A stretch of DNA of 15,159 bases, taken from positions 1 through 15,159 of the forward strand of contig JAGBFZ010000328.1 in NCBI GenBank assembly GCA_018110855.1. The letters are read 5' to 3'. Below the pieces are notes generated by a model. That model was given only the letters and a program-made list of their open reading frames with translations. It did no database searches and was not told the origin of the DNA. This DNA comes from Oscillospiraceae bacterium (GTDB taxonomy: Bacteria; Bacillota; Clostridia; Oscillospirales; Ruminococcaceae). Positions 1 through 7,690 of the stretch are shown piece by piece; the first letter of the stretch is position 1, and each line of letters opens with the position of its first letter. The translations under genes and the position numbers were made by a program.

Positions 1-1068
1 AGAAACGAGACTAACGATCAGGTCACAATTGACTCTGCTGAGGCTACAAAGAAATACGGCGTTGCTGTAAAGTGCGCTACCATCACCCCCAACGCTCAGA
101 GAATGACCGAATATGACCTCAAGGAGATGTGGAAATCCCCCAACGGAACCATCAGAGCTATCCTTGACGGCACAGTTTTCAGAGCGCCCATTATCGTTAA
201 GGGCATCACTCCCCTGCTCCCCACATGGACAAAACCCATAACCATTGCCCGTCACGCTTACGGCGATGTTTACAAGAACACCGAAATGAAGGTGGACGAA
301 GGCTCTAAATGCGAGCTGGTTTGCACCGACAAAGACGGCAATGAGACACGCTCCCTTATTTACGATTTCAAGGACAGCGCAGGCGTTATCCAGGGTCTTC
401 ACAACAAGGACAATTCAATTGCAAGCTTTGCTAAAGCCTGCTTCAACTTTGCTCTCGACACAAAGCAGGACCTGTGGTTTGCTACAAAGGACACCATCTC
501 CAAGAAGTACGATCACCGCTTCAAGGATATCTTTGCCGAGATATACGAGAACGAGTACAAGGAGAAATTTGAGGCTGCGGGAATTGAATATTTCTACACC
601 CTCATTGATGACGCTGTGGCAAGAGTTGTACGCTCAAACGGCGGATATATCTGGGCGTGCAAGAACTATGACGGCGATGTTATGTCCGACATGGTGGCGA
701 CTGCATTCGGAAGCCTTGGCATGATGACCTCCGTTCTCGTTTCTCCCGACGGAGTATATGAGTATGAGGCTGCTCACGGCACTGTTACACGCCACTATTA
801 CAAGCACTTAAAGGGCGAGGAGACCTCCACAAACTCCGTTGCCACCATCTTTGCATGGTCGGGCGCACTGAAAAAGAGAGGCGAGCTGGACGGAAACAAG
901 GCTCTCTCCGATTATGCCGAGAAGCTTGAAAAGGCTACTGTTCATACCATTGAAGAGGGCGTTATGACAGGCGATCTGTACGTTCTCTCTCACCTTGAGA
1001 ACAAGAGAAAGGTGAACACCGAGGACTTCCTCCTTGAGATAAACAAGCGCCTTGCGGCTATGATGTGA
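1..1068 (+). CDS. icd: NADP-dependent isocitrate dehydrogenase, 3' part (5' end outside the window)
   Basis: This enzyme oxidatively decarboxylates isocitrate to 2-oxoglutarate and makes NADPH in the cytosol, feeding glutamate synthesis. The frame is open from base 1, giving 355 visible residues; the homodimeric, eukaryote-like family is about 400 residues, so roughly 45 N-terminal residues are missing. The ATG at 103 is internal: the residues before it ([15 protein letters not shown]) are conserved family sequence. Other signatures are [17 protein letters not shown]-like ARHAYGDVY, the metal-binding aspartates in DDAVARVV and NYDGDVMSD, and the coenzyme region [10 protein letters not shown] followed by [13 protein letters not shown]. 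The Arg-His pair after GTVT is typical of NADP rather than NAD specificity. The gene ends in TGA and is followed by a hairpin, then rex. The assignment is very secure; only the start is unseen. Confidence 0.97.
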   Translation, partial: RNETNDQVTIDSAEATKKYGVAVKCATITPNAQRMTEYDLKEMWKSPNGTIRAILDGTVFRAPIIVKGITPLLPTWTKPITIARHAYGDVYKNTEMKVDEGSKCELVCTDKDGNETRSLIYDFKDSAGVIQGLHNKDNSIASFAKACFNFALDTKQDLWFATKDTISKKYDHRFKDIFAEIYENEYKEKFEAAGIEYFYTLIDDAVARVVRSNGGYIWACKNYDGDVMSDMVATAFGSLGMMTSVLVSPDGVYEYEAAHGTVTRHYYKHLKGEETSTNSVATIFAWSGALKKRGELDGNKALSDYAEKLEKATVHTIEEGVMTGDLYVLSHLENKRKVNTEDFLLEINKRLAAMM

Positions 1069-1090
1069 TTCAGATCAAAGATATTTTTCT

Positions 1091-1130
1091 GCGGGGGTTG
1101 GGAGCATTGCTCCCGGCTGCCCGCTGTTTA
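1091..1130 (+). terminator. Hairpin between icd and rex, possible terminator or attenuator
   Basis: A two-part stem is visible. The inner arms GGGAGC (1100-1105) and GCTCCC (1109-1114) flank a 3-base ATT loop. The outer arms GCGGG (1091-1095) and CCCGC (1120-1124) are separated from them by an unpaired interior. The tail TGTTTATTC is only weakly T-rich, so termination may be partial and rex could be reached by read-through. I saw no convincing promoter between this hairpin and rex. Confidence 0.45.
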
Positions 1131-1167
1131 TTCGGCACATTATTTATAAAGGAACGGTTTTTGAAGC

Positions 1168-1806
1168 ATGGCTAAAAAAGAGGATATTTCCGCTTCGGTA
1201 ATAAAAAGGCTTCCCAGATATTACCGCTTTATTGGCGAGCTTATAAAGCAGGGAAAAACAAGGATATCTTCTGCCGATCTTGCGGCTCAGATGTCTCTCA
1301 CTGCCTCTCAGATAAGGCAGGACCTTAACTGCTTCGGCGGCTTCGGTCAGCCCGGCTGCGGATACTCACTGCCTGAGCTTCATTCGGAGATAGGACGTAT
1401 ACTGGGTCTTGACGGTCATCGGGGAGCTGTGCTTATCGGTGCGGGAAATCTTGGCAGGGCTATTGCCATTCACATGGATTTTGAGAAATTCGGCATGGAG
1501 CTTAAAGGTATCTTCGACTGTGACGAGAACAAAACGGGGCTTACTGTGGCGGGAATCAGGATTCTCCCCATGACAGATATTGAAAAATTTATTGTCAGGG
1601 AACACCCCGAGATCGCCATTCTCTGTATTCCCAAGGAGTCTGCCGAGAAATGTGCCGATATGCTTGTAAGCTGCGGCATAAAGGCATTCTGGAATTTCTC
1701 TCACTACGATCTCACCGCAAGATACAAGGATATCGCTGTGGAAAACGTTCATCTGGGAGACAGCCTAATGCTCCTTTCATACGGAATCGCCAATTCGGGG
1801 AAATAA
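1168..1806 (+). CDS. rex: Redox-sensing transcriptional repressor Rex
   Basis: Rex is a homodimeric repressor that binds NADH or NAD+ and leaves its operators when NADH rises, controlling fermentation and electron-transfer genes. The 212-residue length is normal for the family. Residues about 1-80 form the winged-helix DNA-binding domain, with the signature SQIRQDL followed by GGFGQPGCGY. A Rossmann NAD(H) domain follows with GAGNLGRA at 91-98, and the typical C-terminal signature VENVHLGDSLMLLSYG is present. The ATG at 1168 has AAAGGAA about 13 bases upstream, a rather long spacing, but the N-terminus (KRLPRYYRF) matches the family start. The gene follows icd by 99 bases with a hairpin between. 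I found no 18-base Rex operator of the TTGTTAA-N4-TTAACAA type near it, so autoregulation is not visible here. Confidence 0.96.
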   Translation: MAKKEDISASVIKRLPRYYRFIGELIKQGKTRISSADLAAQMSLTASQIRQDLNCFGGFGQPGCGYSLPELHSEIGRILGLDGHRGAVLIGAGNLGRAIAIHMDFEKFGMELKGIFDCDENKTGLTVAGIRILPMTDIEKFIVREHPEIAILCIPKESAEKCADMLVSCGIKAFWNFSHYDLTARYKDIAVENVHLGDSLMLLSYGIANSGK

Positions 1807-1839
1807 TTTTAGTGCAAAAAATAGTATTTTTTACTAAAA
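1807..1839 (+). terminator. AT-rich hairpin after rex
   Basis: TTTTAGT (1807-1813) pairs with ACTAAAA (1833-1839), and AAAAAA (1816-1821) pairs with TTTTTT (1827-1832), leaving a 2-base bulge (GC) and a 5-base TAGTA loop. It begins directly after the rex stop codon. It has almost no GC pairs, so it is a weak terminator at best and might instead be a protein-binding site just upstream of the next promoter. Confidence 0.35.
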
Positions 1840-1842
1840 GCA

Positions 1843-1871
1843 TTGATTTTTTGTTGAATGTGTGATATACT
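1843..1871 (+). promoter_or_regulatory. SigA-type promoter of the FliB-like gene
   Basis: A -35 box TTGATT (1843-1848) is separated by 17 bases from a -10 box TATACT (1866-1871). A TG at 1863-1864 makes it an extended -10. Transcription would start near 1878, giving an untranslated leader of about 78 bases. Confidence 0.75.
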
Positions 1872-1883
1872 GATTAGGACGTA

Positions 1884-1940
1884 CTGTTTTCAGATAAAAA
1901 CAGCCTGACTTTGAAATTAACCGCAGCCCATCGGCTGTGG
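1884..1940 (+). other. Two leader hairpins before the FliB-like gene
   Basis: Hairpin 1 pairs CTGTTTT (1884-1890) with AAAACAG (1897-1903) around a 6-base loop. Hairpin 2 pairs CCGCAGCC (1921-1928) with GGCTGTGG (1933-1940), including one G-U pair, around a 4-base CATC loop. Hairpin 2 ends three bases before the GGAGG ribosome site at 1944-1948. Neither is followed by a T run, so they look like translation- or stability-related leader structures rather than terminators. I do not recognise a known riboswitch class. Confidence 0.5.
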
Positions 1941-1955
1941 ACTGGAGGAAATATA

Positions 1956-2939
1956 ATGCCATATCCTATCATTACACCGTCATATTTTCAGGAGCTTGCT
2001 GAGGATAATTCCCTTGAGGAGAAGATCCAGTATAACGTGCTGACATCTCCCAGCGCAATTGAATATGCATTCCCCATCTTTCAGAAGCCCCTTATCAGAA
2101 AACTTATGAGCATTACGGACGTTCTCAGCTTTAAAATGACCAACCTCAAGCCCGAGCATGAAGAGGAATTCGCAAAGCAGGGCGCAGGGCTGGTTGAGAA
2201 ATATCCTCACCTCAAGCATTACTGGAATTTCAAGGTTCTCACTATGCAGATACTTCAGAACAGAAACTTCGTTTTTGAAAAGCGTATGCTTATGCTCAAC
2301 TACGCCTACAAGACCCTTCAGGGTATGCTTGACAAGACCGAGGGCGAGGAGCAGGATAAATATATTGCCGCATTCCTGCGCGATATGACTGTTCCCAAGC
2401 ACCACGACGATATTATGAAGTATTTCGAATCCATTACTCCCAACTTTGCATACAGCCTTTGTGACGGTCTTTCTCTTCTCCGTGCGCTTCCCCCTTCCGA
2501 GGAACTCGATAATCTTCTTGACAGGGTATTCGCTGCTGTGAACAGCGACCGCACCATGAAGGATTTCAAGTTTGACGCAAGCATTTACAGACCCATGAAG
2601 AAGGCTTATTACGAGGATTTCCTCAAGGGCAGAGAGCATTACATCGAGCAGGTAATGGTAAACTATGTATGGACATACTGCATGCCCTATGCAGACTGCA
2701 CCTCCAGCCTGTGGGATAATTTCGTTTTCTTCAACACCCTTTTCAATACTATCAAGGTGCTTATTACTATTGCCACATACATTGCAGATGACAAGGACGA
2801 GGCATTCGTGGAAGCAATTTCCGAGTTTGACCTTGCTCTCAGAAGAACAAAGGGCAGCATTGTCAAGCTCATTGCTGATGCAAATGTCAAGGAGGGTCTT
2901 GCCACAAACGGCGATATGGCTATCCTTTCCATGAGCTGA
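1956..2939 (+). CDS. Uncharacterised protein resembling the mid/C-terminal part of flagellin lysine-N-methylase FliB
   Basis: The product is a predicted soluble protein of 327 residues, largely helical, with no signal peptide. The start is ATG 1956, since GGAGGAA (1944-1950) is well placed; an in-frame TTG at 1911 lies in the structured leader and is rejected. From memory, two stretches resemble FliB: ILQNRNFVFEKRMLMLNYAY, like the FliB segment with a conserved basic residue and 'RLLLLG', and the C-terminal EHYIEQVMVNYVW plus an aliphatic segment KVLITIATYI. FliB transfers methyl groups to flagellin lysines and carries an N-terminal cysteine-rich metal-binding cluster. Here there are only three cysteines, all in the second half, and no CC or CxxC motif, so any methylase role is doubtful. 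The gene is flanked by its own promoter and a downstream hairpin, so it is probably a single-gene unit. Function unknown; family link is an inference. Confidence 0.55.
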   Translation: MPYPIITPSYFQELAEDNSLEEKIQYNVLTSPSAIEYAFPIFQKPLIRKLMSITDVLSFKMTNLKPEHEEEFAKQGAGLVEKYPHLKHYWNFKVLTMQILQNRNFVFEKRMLMLNYAYKTLQGMLDKTEGEEQDKYIAAFLRDMTVPKHHDDIMKYFESITPNFAYSLCDGLSLLRALPPSEELDNLLDRVFAAVNSDRTMKDFKFDASIYRPMKKAYYEDFLKGREHYIEQVMVNYVWTYCMPYADCTSSLWDNFVFFNTLFNTIKVLITIATYIADDKDEAFVEAISEFDLALRRTKGSIVKLIADANVKEGLATNGDMAILSMS

Positions 2940-2967
2940 TGCTGAAAAAACACTAAAAATATCTATC

Positions 2968-2996
2968 AGGCGGCGGGAGCTTCACTCTTGCCGCTT
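2968..2996 (+). terminator. 12-bp hairpin between the FliB-like gene and moxR
   Basis: The arms AGGCGGCGGGAG (2968-2979) and CTCTTGCCGCTT (2985-2996) pair over 12 positions, with three G-U pairs, around a 5-base loop CTTCA. It is strong, but the bases after it (TGCTGTCGC) are not a T run. It may be an inefficient terminator or an RNA-processing or stability element. An open frame could begin with TTG inside its 3' arm at 2996, which speaks against that start for moxR. Confidence 0.45.
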
Positions 2997-3034
2997 TGCT
3001 GTCGCAAATATATTATAAGGCTGGGTTTAAAAGA

Positions 3035-3988
3035 ATGGACATCAACAAAAAGCTTATCTCTCTGCTGAAAAATGCCGCTGACGAGATCAGAAGATCTGTT
3101 ATCGGCAAGGATGAGATCATTATAAAGATACTGATGACCGCCTGCGCAGGGGGACATATCCTTCTTGAGGATATCCCCGGAGTGGGAAAAACCACTATGG
3201 CAGTGGCATTTTCCAAAGCGCTGTCGCTCAGATATAACCGTATGCAGTTCACCTCCGATGTTATGCCTGCGGACGTAACGGGCTTTTATATACCCAACCG
3301 CTCCACAGGCGAATTTGAGTTCAAGGCGGGAGCTGTTTTCTGCAATCTCTTCTTAGCCGATGAGATAAACCGCACCTCCAGCAAGACCCAGTCTGCTCTT
3401 CTTGAAGCTATGGAGGAAAGATCTGTTACGGTGGACAGCGTTACAAGGCAGCTGCCCGATCCGTTTATAGTTCTCGCTACCCAGAATCCCTGCGGTTCCG
3501 CAGGCACTCAGAACCTGCCCGAAAGCCAGCTGGACAGATTTATGATTCGCCTTACAATGGGATATCCCAAAACATCGGACGAGGCAGCTATCCTTAAAGC
3601 AAAATCCTCCAAAACCGAGCTTCCCGAGGTAAATCCCGTAATGACAGCAGATGATCTTCGAGAGCTGAGAATTACGGCGGACAGGATATTTGTGAGCGAT
3701 GAGATCTTTGACTATATCGCAAGGCTTTCGGCGGCTACAAGAAACGACCCCCGCCTTGAGCTGGGCGTCAGCCCCAGAGGTTCACTATCAGTGACGGCAA
3801 TGGCAAAGGCGTCGGCAATGTTCAACGGCAGGGGCTATGTTATCCCCTCGGACGTTTCCTATGTTTACACCGATGTGTGCGCCCACCGAGTAATTCCCGC
3901 AAGGGTCAGGGGCAAGCTGCCCGATGAAGGCGAAACGAGACGTATTCTTGAAAATATCTGCGGCTCCGTTTCCGCTCCAAAGCTGTAA
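3035..3988 (+). CDS. MoxR-family AAA+ ATPase
   Basis: MoxR ATPases are hexameric chaperone-like proteins thought to help assemble or insert metal or cofactors into partner complexes, usually with DUF58 or VWA proteins. Counting from ATG 3035 the protein has 317 residues. The Walker A motif is GVGKTT (49-54), after GHILLEDIP; Walker B is LFLADEIN with Asp109-Glu110; sensor 1 is the Asn in ATQNP (Asn151); and the helical lid domain follows after residue 200. I chose ATG 3035 because the family starts close to the helix beginning INKKLISLL; the ribosome site is poor (AAGG at 3017-3020), and a TTG at 2996 lies inside a hairpin. The gene is 12 bases from the DUF58 gene and surely co-transcribed with it. 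Substrates cannot be told from sequence. Confidence 0.93.
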   Translation: MDINKKLISLLKNAADEIRRSVIGKDEIIIKILMTACAGGHILLEDIPGVGKTTMAVAFSKALSLRYNRMQFTSDVMPADVTGFYIPNRSTGEFEFKAGAVFCNLFLADEINRTSSKTQSALLEAMEERSVTVDSVTRQLPDPFIVLATQNPCGSAGTQNLPESQLDRFMIRLTMGYPKTSDEAAILKAKSSKTELPEVNPVMTADDLRELRITADRIFVSDEIFDYIARLSAATRNDPRLELGVSPRGSLSVTAMAKASAMFNGRGYVIPSDVSYVYTDVCAHRVIPARVRGKLPDEGETRRILENICGSVSAPKL

Positions 3989-4000
3989 AAGGAAAAAGCT

Positions 4001-5020
4001 ATGACAAGAGCTCTATATATTTTTATCCTTATCGGCGCAGCAGCATTCTATCTGCTGTTTGCCGATAACCTTTCGTTTATACTCCTTGTTTCGCTTCTTA
4101 TCCTGCCTGTTATCATGCTTTTGCAGCTTATTATCAGCGCATTGTTTTTAAGATGCTCCGTTAAGGCTGAGCAGATCTCCTCATTTCGGGGCGAGCCTTG
4201 TGAAATTGCCTTCCGGATAACCAATAATTCGGTTTTTCCCCTGTGCGGCGCAAGGCTTCGGATAAGATCCGTCTGCTATCCCTCGGAAACGGTCAATATC
4301 ACCACTGTGACTGTTCCCGTTCCCGCCCTTCAGACTCAGACAGTTACTCTCAGCTTCGGCTCGGAGCACTGCTGCAGGACGGATATTACGGTGGAAAGTG
4401 TAAAAATATACGATCTGCTGCGGCTTTTTTCTGCTAAAGTTTGCAAAAGGAAGCTCCATTGCTCCCTGTTTATTATCCCCAAGCTCAGGGAACATTATAT
4501 GGATGAAGCAAGGGAGCTTGCCGCCCGCCCCCCCGAAACGCATCATAATGATACGGATATTTTCAGGGAACGTGGGAACGGCGTTCCCGGGGACGTCTGC
4601 GGATTCAGGGATTTTCTCCCCGGAGACAGGCTGAGCCTTATGCATTATAAGCTGAGCGCAAGATTTGACAGGGATATTGTGAAAATATTAAGCGTAAGCG
4701 GCGCTTCAAGATTTCTTCTTACCGCCGATCTTACATCCGATTCCCCAGATGAACGGGACAGAGCGCTTGAACGGCTTATGAGCGTGGCATATTACCTTTG
4801 CGCGGAAAATGCGGAGGTTTACATTGCCGCTCCCTCGGAACAGGATACCTTCGGTCTGCCTGTGCTTTCTGGAACGGAGCAGGAAGAATTATACGCCATG
4901 GAGCTTAGCTGCGGCTCGGATTATTTCGCTGCCGCAAAGGCTCTCTGCGGAGCGGACATCCCTGCTGCCAAAAGCAGAAAGGGCTTTATCTGCTGCGATC
5001 TGTCGGAAAATTATCAGTAA
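4001..5020 (+). CDS. DUF58 domain membrane protein
   Basis: This protein of 339 residues has two adjacent hydrophobic segments at about 3-20 and 24-50, then a soluble region. The DUF58 core signature is at about 200-225: RDFLPGDRLSLMHYKLSARF, where the family usually shows R-[DE]-[YF]-x-x-GD and then W-x-x-S-A-R; here the usual Trp is Tyr. A VWA-like fold is expected after it. DUF58 proteins are the standard partners of MoxR ATPases. The start ATG is preceded by AAAAGGA (3987-3993) at good spacing, and it begins 12 bases after moxR. Biochemical role is not established; an envelope or membrane-assembly role with its neighbours is an inference. Confidence 0.9.
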   Translation: MTRALYIFILIGAAAFYLLFADNLSFILLVSLLILPVIMLLQLIISALFLRCSVKAEQISSFRGEPCEIAFRITNNSVFPLCGARLRIRSVCYPSETVNITTVTVPVPALQTQTVTLSFGSEHCCRTDITVESVKIYDLLRLFSAKVCKRKLHCSLFIIPKLREHYMDEARELAARPPETHHNDTDIFRERGNGVPGDVCGFRDFLPGDRLSLMHYKLSARFDRDIVKILSVSGASRFLLTADLTSDSPDERDRALERLMSVAYYLCAENAEVYIAAPSEQDTFGLPVLSGTEQEELYAMELSCGSDYFAAAKALCGADIPAAKSRKGFICCDLSENYQ

Positions 5021-5050
5021 ACCCCATAAACTATTTCGGGAGGCGGAGCT

Positions 5051-7690
5051 ATGAAATTGAATAACACAAAGCTCCGCAGGGGCAGTGAAGCCTTTCCGTT
5101 AAGCGTTTCTGCGGGTATGCACGTCGAAGTTAACAGGCTTCGGACAATATATAGTATAATGCTGAGCCTTGTTTCCCTGTGCGGTCTTTTCGGCTCGGTC
5201 TTTACCTTTATCACCGCCTGCGAAAAGGCAGGTACTTTAATTCTTCCAAAAGGCTTTGCCACCGCTGTCTGCCTCATCTGCTTCGTGGTATTTTCATTGG
5301 TTTTCGGACTGCATGACCGTTTTCCGAAAGCCTCACGAGCTGCGGCAGTCATACTCACAGGAGGACTTGCCGCCTTTGCTGCGATCAAATTTCCTATCCT
5401 TGTAAGAGGCTTCCGGTACCTTGCAAACGGATTTATGGGCTGCGTCTTTGAGCAGTATTCGGAAAAGCCCTTTTATTTTCTTTCGGAATTTTTCTATCTT
5501 GACGGGAAATACGTTCAGAACGAATATTGCGCAAAAATTGCGGCAATATTCGTTATTGCACTGATCACTCTGGGAACCTGCAGCCTTGTCAGATCGCCGA
5601 ACATTCTTATTTTCATCTGCTCGGTATTCCCTCTGCCCGAGCTATGCCTTTATTTCGGGCTTGTGCCGAATTATTTTATTTTCGGTGTGCTTATTGCAGG
5701 TATGTGCGGTGCGGCGGCAGCGGATATCGCAAGGCTCGGCAGCTTCAGCGGCAAGGGCGCAGAGCGGATATTTTCCAAGGCGAGCGCTCAGAGCGGAATT
5801 GCGGCGGCGGTAATTATGCTGCTGAGCTTTGCAGGAGCAAATTTATATGTAAACGCCGTTGATTTCAAGCGTCCCGACTCGGTAAAGGAATTCAGAAACG
5901 GCGTTGTTATCTATATGCAGGACTTTTCATGGGATAAGCTGATGGGCGATCTGCGCAGCAGGTTTTTCTCCGAAAACAAGGGCAGGCTCACCCATGACGG
6001 AAAGCTCGGCAGCACCGAAAGCGTAAAATTTTCGGGTAAAAATATGCTTGAGGTAACTCTTCCTTCGGACTGCGAAGGGCTGTATCTCAAGGGCTTCACG
6101 GGAGTAAGCTACACTGGCTCGGAATGGGGCAAGGGAGAAGCTCTCCCCAGACTTGAATCAAATCTCACCTCTCCCGAATTTTTGAGCGGAAGGATATTAA
6201 AGCAGCTTGACGGCTTCGGTGATCTCAGAGCCAAGGACGTTATCACACGAAATGTGGGTATCAGCGCAGGAGTGAGATACTTCCCCATAAACGGCGCAGG
6301 TCTGCTTGAAACGGACGGTGTAAGGCGGCGTTACGGTGTTTATTTTCCCGAGGGTGACTGGCGCAGCGTTATCCTTTCCTCGGCGTTTAACGCTTCACTT
6401 GATGCGGAGCTTGCCGCTGATGAGCTGAAAATGCGTGAATATGCATACAGATATTGTCTCGACGTTCCCCCGTCATTTACCGCCTCGGAGGATTTCTTCA
6501 AGGATTTTCAGGGTGGCTCACAGACCGATACCCTGATATATATCCGCAGAGAGCTGGCAAGGCGCTGCCAATATTCCCTTGATTCTGGAAAAAAGCCCTT
6601 CGGTGCGGACTTTGCACAATGGTTCCTTGAGGACAACAAAAAGGGAAGCTGCACCCATTTTGCTTCGGCGGCAGTTCTGCTGTGCAGAAGCATGGGTATC
6701 CCTGCAAGATACTGCGAGGGATTTGTTATAAAGGCTGAGGATATTGCGGAATTTCCCGAAACAGACGGCTACACCACCGTAAGCGTTCCCGACAGCAGGG
6801 CTCACGCATGGGCGGAGGTATATGTGGACGGCTTCGGCTGGCTGTCCTTTGAATCTACTCCGGGCTACGGAAATATGATAACCGAGCCTGAGAGCTTAGG
6901 AAACGGCTTTGAAGAGCCTCCCGCCTCGGAGATCACCTCCGTTTCCACCGAGGCACCCGTGTATTCCGAAAATCCCGCTTCTGCAACCGTTCCATCGGAG
7001 ACGGAACTTACCGAAACGGTAACGGCAGAGGAGGATATTTCGGAAACAGCAGCGGAAGCTCCCTCCGAAAGTAAAGTCACCGACACCTCCGTTATTTATG
7101 AGGATATTACCGAAACGGCTGATAACGGCACAGCGGAAATAGGAACGGCTGTTTCCTACGGCAATGAGGGCATTGCGGAAAGCAGTGCCATATCCGACAT
7201 CTCCGAAACCGAGCAGAGCAGCTTTGGTGAGGAGCTTGTCACGAGAGAAGAAGCCTCGGGCGGTGCAGGACGTATTATTCTTATAATAATTGCCGCCGCA
7301 ATAATTGTATTCATTCCCATGGGGGGAAGGCAGGCGGTGTTTTATGCAAGGCACAGGCGGCTTTCAAATGCTCCCGACAGGGCGGCGGCGGATATGTACA
7401 GGCTGCTGCTTATCTCCTCGGGAGAGGATAATGTTCCCGAGGAGCTTGCAGACCGCCTTGAGGTCCTTGATATTCCAAGAAGCCTTACGGAGACGGTGGT
7501 AAGCACTGCCATGAAGTCACGGTTCGGCGGCGGTATTTCCGCCCGTGAGGCGAAGAGGTCATGTACGGCGCTTGAGCAGGCTCTGAGGATAATTTACGAT
7601 AAAAAGAACGCTGCAGGCAAATTTGCTTCATGGCTCGCTGCAAGGGACAGATATCTGAAAAGGGGTGAGCCTGATAGAAAGGATACTTGA
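5051..7690 (+). CDS. Membrane-bound transglutaminase-like protein (TgpA/YebA type)
   Basis: The product has 879 residues. The N-terminal 270 residues hold about seven hydrophobic segments (near 33-57, 69-87, 97-117, 163-180, 184-202, 208-227, 250-267). A large domain, predicted outside the membrane, carries the transglutaminase core: Cys534 in GSCTHFASAAVLLCR, His585 in SRAHAWAEVYV, and Glu601 in SFESTPGYG at the position where many members have Asp. Residues about 612-738 form an acidic Ser/Thr/Glu-rich linker. A last membrane segment at 741-759 (IILIIIAAAIIVFI) leads to a C-terminal tail of about 120 residues that resembles DUF4129-type tails. The ribosome site GGGAGG (5038-5043) supports the start. 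Family members are thought to act as peptidases or crosslinkers in the envelope. The gene lies 30 bases after the DUF58 gene and overlaps the next one. Confidence 0.92.
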   Translation: MKLNNTKLRRGSEAFPLSVSAGMHVEVNRLRTIYSIMLSLVSLCGLFGSVFTFITACEKAGTLILPKGFATAVCLICFVVFSLVFGLHDRFPKASRAAAVILTGGLAAFAAIKFPILVRGFRYLANGFMGCVFEQYSEKPFYFLSEFFYLDGKYVQNEYCAKIAAIFVIALITLGTCSLVRSPNILIFICSVFPLPELCLYFGLVPNYFIFGVLIAGMCGAAAADIARLGSFSGKGAERIFSKASAQSGIAAAVIMLLSFAGANLYVNAVDFKRPDSVKEFRNGVVIYMQDFSWDKLMGDLRSRFFSENKGRLTHDGKLGSTESVKFSGKNMLEVTLPSDCEGLYLKGFTGVSYTGSEWGKGEALPRLESNLTSPEFLSGRILKQLDGFGDLRAKDVITRNVGISAGVRYFPINGAGLLETDGVRRRYGVYFPEGDWRSVILSSAFNASLDAELAADELKMREYAYRYCLDVPPSFTASEDFFKDFQGGSQTDTLIYIRRELARRCQYSLDSGKKPFGADFAQWFLEDNKKGSCTHFASAAVLLCRSMGIPARYCEGFVIKAEDIAEFPETDGYTTVSVPDSRAHAWAEVYVDGFGWLSFESTPGYGNMITEPESLGNGFEEPPASEITSVSTEAPVYSENPASATVPSETELTETVTAEEDISETAAEAPSESKVTDTSVIYEDITETADNGTAEIGTAVSYGNEGIAESSAISDISETEQSSFGEELVTREEASGGAGRIILIIIAAAIIVFIPMGGRQAVFYARHRRLSNAPDRAAADMYRLLLISSGEDNVPEELADRLEVLDIPRSLTETVVSTAMKSRFGGGISAREAKRSCTALEQALRIIYDKKNAAGKFASWLAARDRYLKRGEPDRKDT

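Noticed and set aside
1911..1955. TTG start for the FliB-like protein
   Set aside because: No ribosome site before it, and it would translate the leader hairpin and the ribosome site of ATG 1956.
1980..2639. Long minus-strand open frame inside the FliB-like gene (219 residues)
   Set aside because: Shadow of a real gene; no ribosome site, no promoter and no recognisable domain.
2995..3016. Weak promoter for moxR (TTGCCG 2989-2994 and TATTAT 3011-3016)
   Set aside because: Spacing is 16, the -35 overlaps the hairpin arm, and the start would leave only about 12 bases of leader; not strong enough to call.
2996..3034. TTG start for moxR
   Set aside because: It lies in the 3' arm of a 12-bp hairpin with no ribosome site, and the added residues are not family-like.
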